Assembly (NCBI GenBank): GCA_013362195.1
Contig: JABFWM010000226.1
Coordinates: forward strand, 1-6,552
Length of the DNA: 6,552 nucleotides
Direction of reading: 5' to 3'
Origin: Acidobacteriota bacterium
GTDB lineage: Bacteria > Acidobacteriota > Vicinamibacteria > Vicinamibacterales > 2-12-FULL-66-21
How positions within the stretch are numbered: the stretch's first letter is position 1; each line of letters opens with the position of its first letter. Below are positions 5,517 through 6,552 of this stretch, piece by piece. Made by a program: the position numbers and the translations under genes. Under the pieces are notes generated by a model. It was not told where the DNA came from. It worked only from the letters and a program-made list of their open reading frames with translations, and made no database searches.

Positions 5517-6242
5517 ATGTCTGATCGCGCGCGCGTCCTGTGCGTCGCTGCCCTCATCGCGCTGACCGCCTCCGCTCTCGCGGCCCAGACCGTCGACGAG
5601 ATCGTGGCGAAGAACATCGCCTCGCGGGGCGGGGCGGAGAAGTGGAAGAGCATCGAATCGATGAAGATGACCGGCACGATCAACGCCGGCGGACGCACGA
5701 TCGATCTCATCGCGTGGACGAAGCGTCCGAACCTGTCGCGCCAGGAGATGTCGTCGAACGGAGAGAAAGCGGTCCAGGCCTTCGACGGCACGCGCTTCTG
5801 GGTGATGCCGCCCGGCGCCCCCGGTCCTCAGGAGATGAAGGGCCCTCCGGCGGAGCTTGCGAAGGCGCAGTCGGAGTTCGACAGCGTGCTGTTCGACTAT
5901 AAGAACAAGGGCGCGACCGTGGAGCTCGTCGGCAGGGAAAGCGACGAGGGCCGCGCGGTGTATCACCTCAAGATCACGCGGAAGGGCGGCGCCGTTCAGC
6001 ACTATTTCCTGGACGCCGACACCGGGATCGAACGGAAGATCACGTCCACGCTGAACGGGCCCAACGGACAGACGGCGACGGCGACGATCGAATTCGGGGA
6101 TTTTCGGAACGTGGACGGGGTGATGGTGCCCTACACCATCAAGAACCTCGTCGACGGACGGCCCGTTTCGCAGGTCACGGTGTCGACGATCGAGTTCAAC
6201 GTGCCGATCGAGAACGATCTCTTCAGGATGCCGACGAAGTAG
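5517..6242 (+). CDS. Secreted LolA-like outer-membrane lipoprotein-sorting family protein
   Basis: A 241-residue exported protein. Residues 1-23 are a Sec signal peptide (basic MSDRAR, hydrophobic core VLCVAALIALTASA, A-L-A-A cleavage region before Gln24); the cysteine in the core is not in a lipobox. The mature part begins TVDEIVAKNIASRGGAEKWKSI, a start common to LolA/LolB-fold proteins of this kind. It continues as beta strands with F-D-G-T-R-F-W-V-M (89-97), E-L-V-G-R-E (136-141), HYFLDADTGIERKI (162-175) and FRNVDGVMVPYTI (196-208), matching the unclosed-barrel pattern that binds lipid or acyl chains in the periplasm. Classical LolA carries lipoproteins to the outer membrane; whether this paralogue does so is inference, as no LolCDE or LolB gene is near. 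It is probably a single-gene unit with its own -10 box and converges with the next gene. Confidence 0.85.
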   Translation: MSDRARVLCVAALIALTASALAAQTVDEIVAKNIASRGGAEKWKSIESMKMTGTINAGGRTIDLIAWTKRPNLSRQEMSSNGEKAVQAFDGTRFWVMPPGAPGPQEMKGPPAELAKAQSEFDSVLFDYKNKGATVELVGRESDEGRAVYHLKITRKGGAVQHYFLDADTGIERKITSTLNGPNGQTATATIEFGDFRNVDGVMVPYTIKNLVDGRPVSQVTVSTIEFNVPIENDLFRMPTK

Positions 6243-6552
6243 GCTGACGACAGGCCGCCTCGATGGCCGCGAGCAGATCGTCCGCGGTGAAGGGGCGCAC
6301 AATTGCCGCATCCGCGCGGCTCGGGCCGGGACGATCGCGCAGGCTCACCACGCGCAAGGCGCGGCTGTAGCGCCGCAGCCGCCGCGCCACGTCCATCGCG
6401 TCGCCGTCCGCGCCGCGTTCGTTGATCACGAGCACGTTCAGATCCGGCGCCTGGATGCACGCAATGAGGGCGTGGCCCGCGTGCGCCGCCGTCGTCACGT
6501 GATAGCCGGCGCGTGAGAGCACGCGGCCGGCGACCGCGCGGAAATCCGCGTC
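6223..6552 (-). CDS. Degenerate response-regulator receiver-domain protein (5' end outside window)
   Basis: The visible 109 codons run from the right edge to a TGA at 6225-6223 and form most of a CheY-like fold: DADFRAVAGRVLSRAGYHVTTA (helix 1, strand 2), HALIACIQAPDLNVLVINE (helix 2, strand 3), ARRLRRYSRALRVVSLRD (helix 3, strand 4), DAAIVRPFTADDLLAAIEAA (strand 5, P-F-x-x-x-x-L, helix 5). The usual phosphoacceptor Asp at the end of strand 3 (DLVLLD) is replaced by Asn (DLNVLVIN). The conserved Lys before Pro-Phe is Arg (V-R-P-F). The acidic pair at the end of strand 1 lies beyond the edge. It is probably a phosphorylation-independent pseudo-receiver. The C-terminus ends just after helix 5, so no output domain follows; one could precede it. 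The GTG at 6522 is not a credible start because homology continues upstream. The last 20 bp overlap the convergent LolA-like gene. Confidence 0.82.
   Translation of the reverse strand, partial: DADFRAVAGRVLSRAGYHVTTAAHAGHALIACIQAPDLNVLVINERGADGDAMDVARRLRRYSRALRVVSLRDRPGPSRADAAIVRPFTADDLLAAIEAACRQPTSSAS

Overview
The window is GC-rich, gene-dense bacterial chromosome with short intergenic gaps. The most likely source is an Acidobacteriota lineage of the Vicinamibacteria type. This rests on gene content and style: a secreted LolA-like lipoprotein-sorting protein, -10 boxes sitting almost on the start codon, and a GTAG-tagged palindromic repeat with arms CTTCCGCCT/AGGCGGAAG. It is an inference from recollection, not something the window proves. 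No rRNA, tRNA, CRISPR array, transposase gene or phage gene was found.

Layout: (1) bases 1-1046 hold the 3' part of a bacterial alpha-2-macroglobulin gene (yfhM type). (2) It overlaps by four bases (ATGA) a complete pbpC gene at 1043-3478, encoding penicillin-binding protein 1C. This is the classical A2M-PBP1C envelope-defence and repair pair. A 73-bp inverted pair of REP-like repeats (a REPIN) sits exactly on the gene junction and codes for the cytoplasmic N-terminus of PBP1C. (3) A short gap with a perfect 20-bp palindrome leads to a methylated-DNA--protein-cysteine methyltransferase (ogt, 3595-4104). (4) After a 156-bp gap comes an unusual HTH protein (4261-4953): a RodZ-like HTH_25 domain joined to a short, two-helix, RDD-like membrane region and a basic tail. 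(5) A small GlsB/YeaQ/YmgE membrane protein (5146-5397) has the only strong Shine-Dalgarno sequence in the window. (6) A long imperfect inverted repeat separates it from a secreted LolA-like protein (5517-6242). (7) On the opposite strand, overlapping by 20 bp, is the 3' part of a gene for a receiver-domain protein (6223-6552) that appears to have lost the phosphoacceptor aspartate.

How the genes fit together: most products act at or near the cell envelope (protease trap, peptidoglycan synthase, membrane HTH protein, small membrane protein, LolA-like periplasmic protein). The cytoplasmic Ogt repairs alkylated DNA. Only A2M-pbpC is clearly one operon; the others look like separate transcription units.

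I do not see a wholly new system. The observations most worth following are the REPIN that supplies the PBP1C N-terminus, the HTH-RDD-like fusion, the degenerate receiver, and the 20-bp palindrome upstream of ogt.
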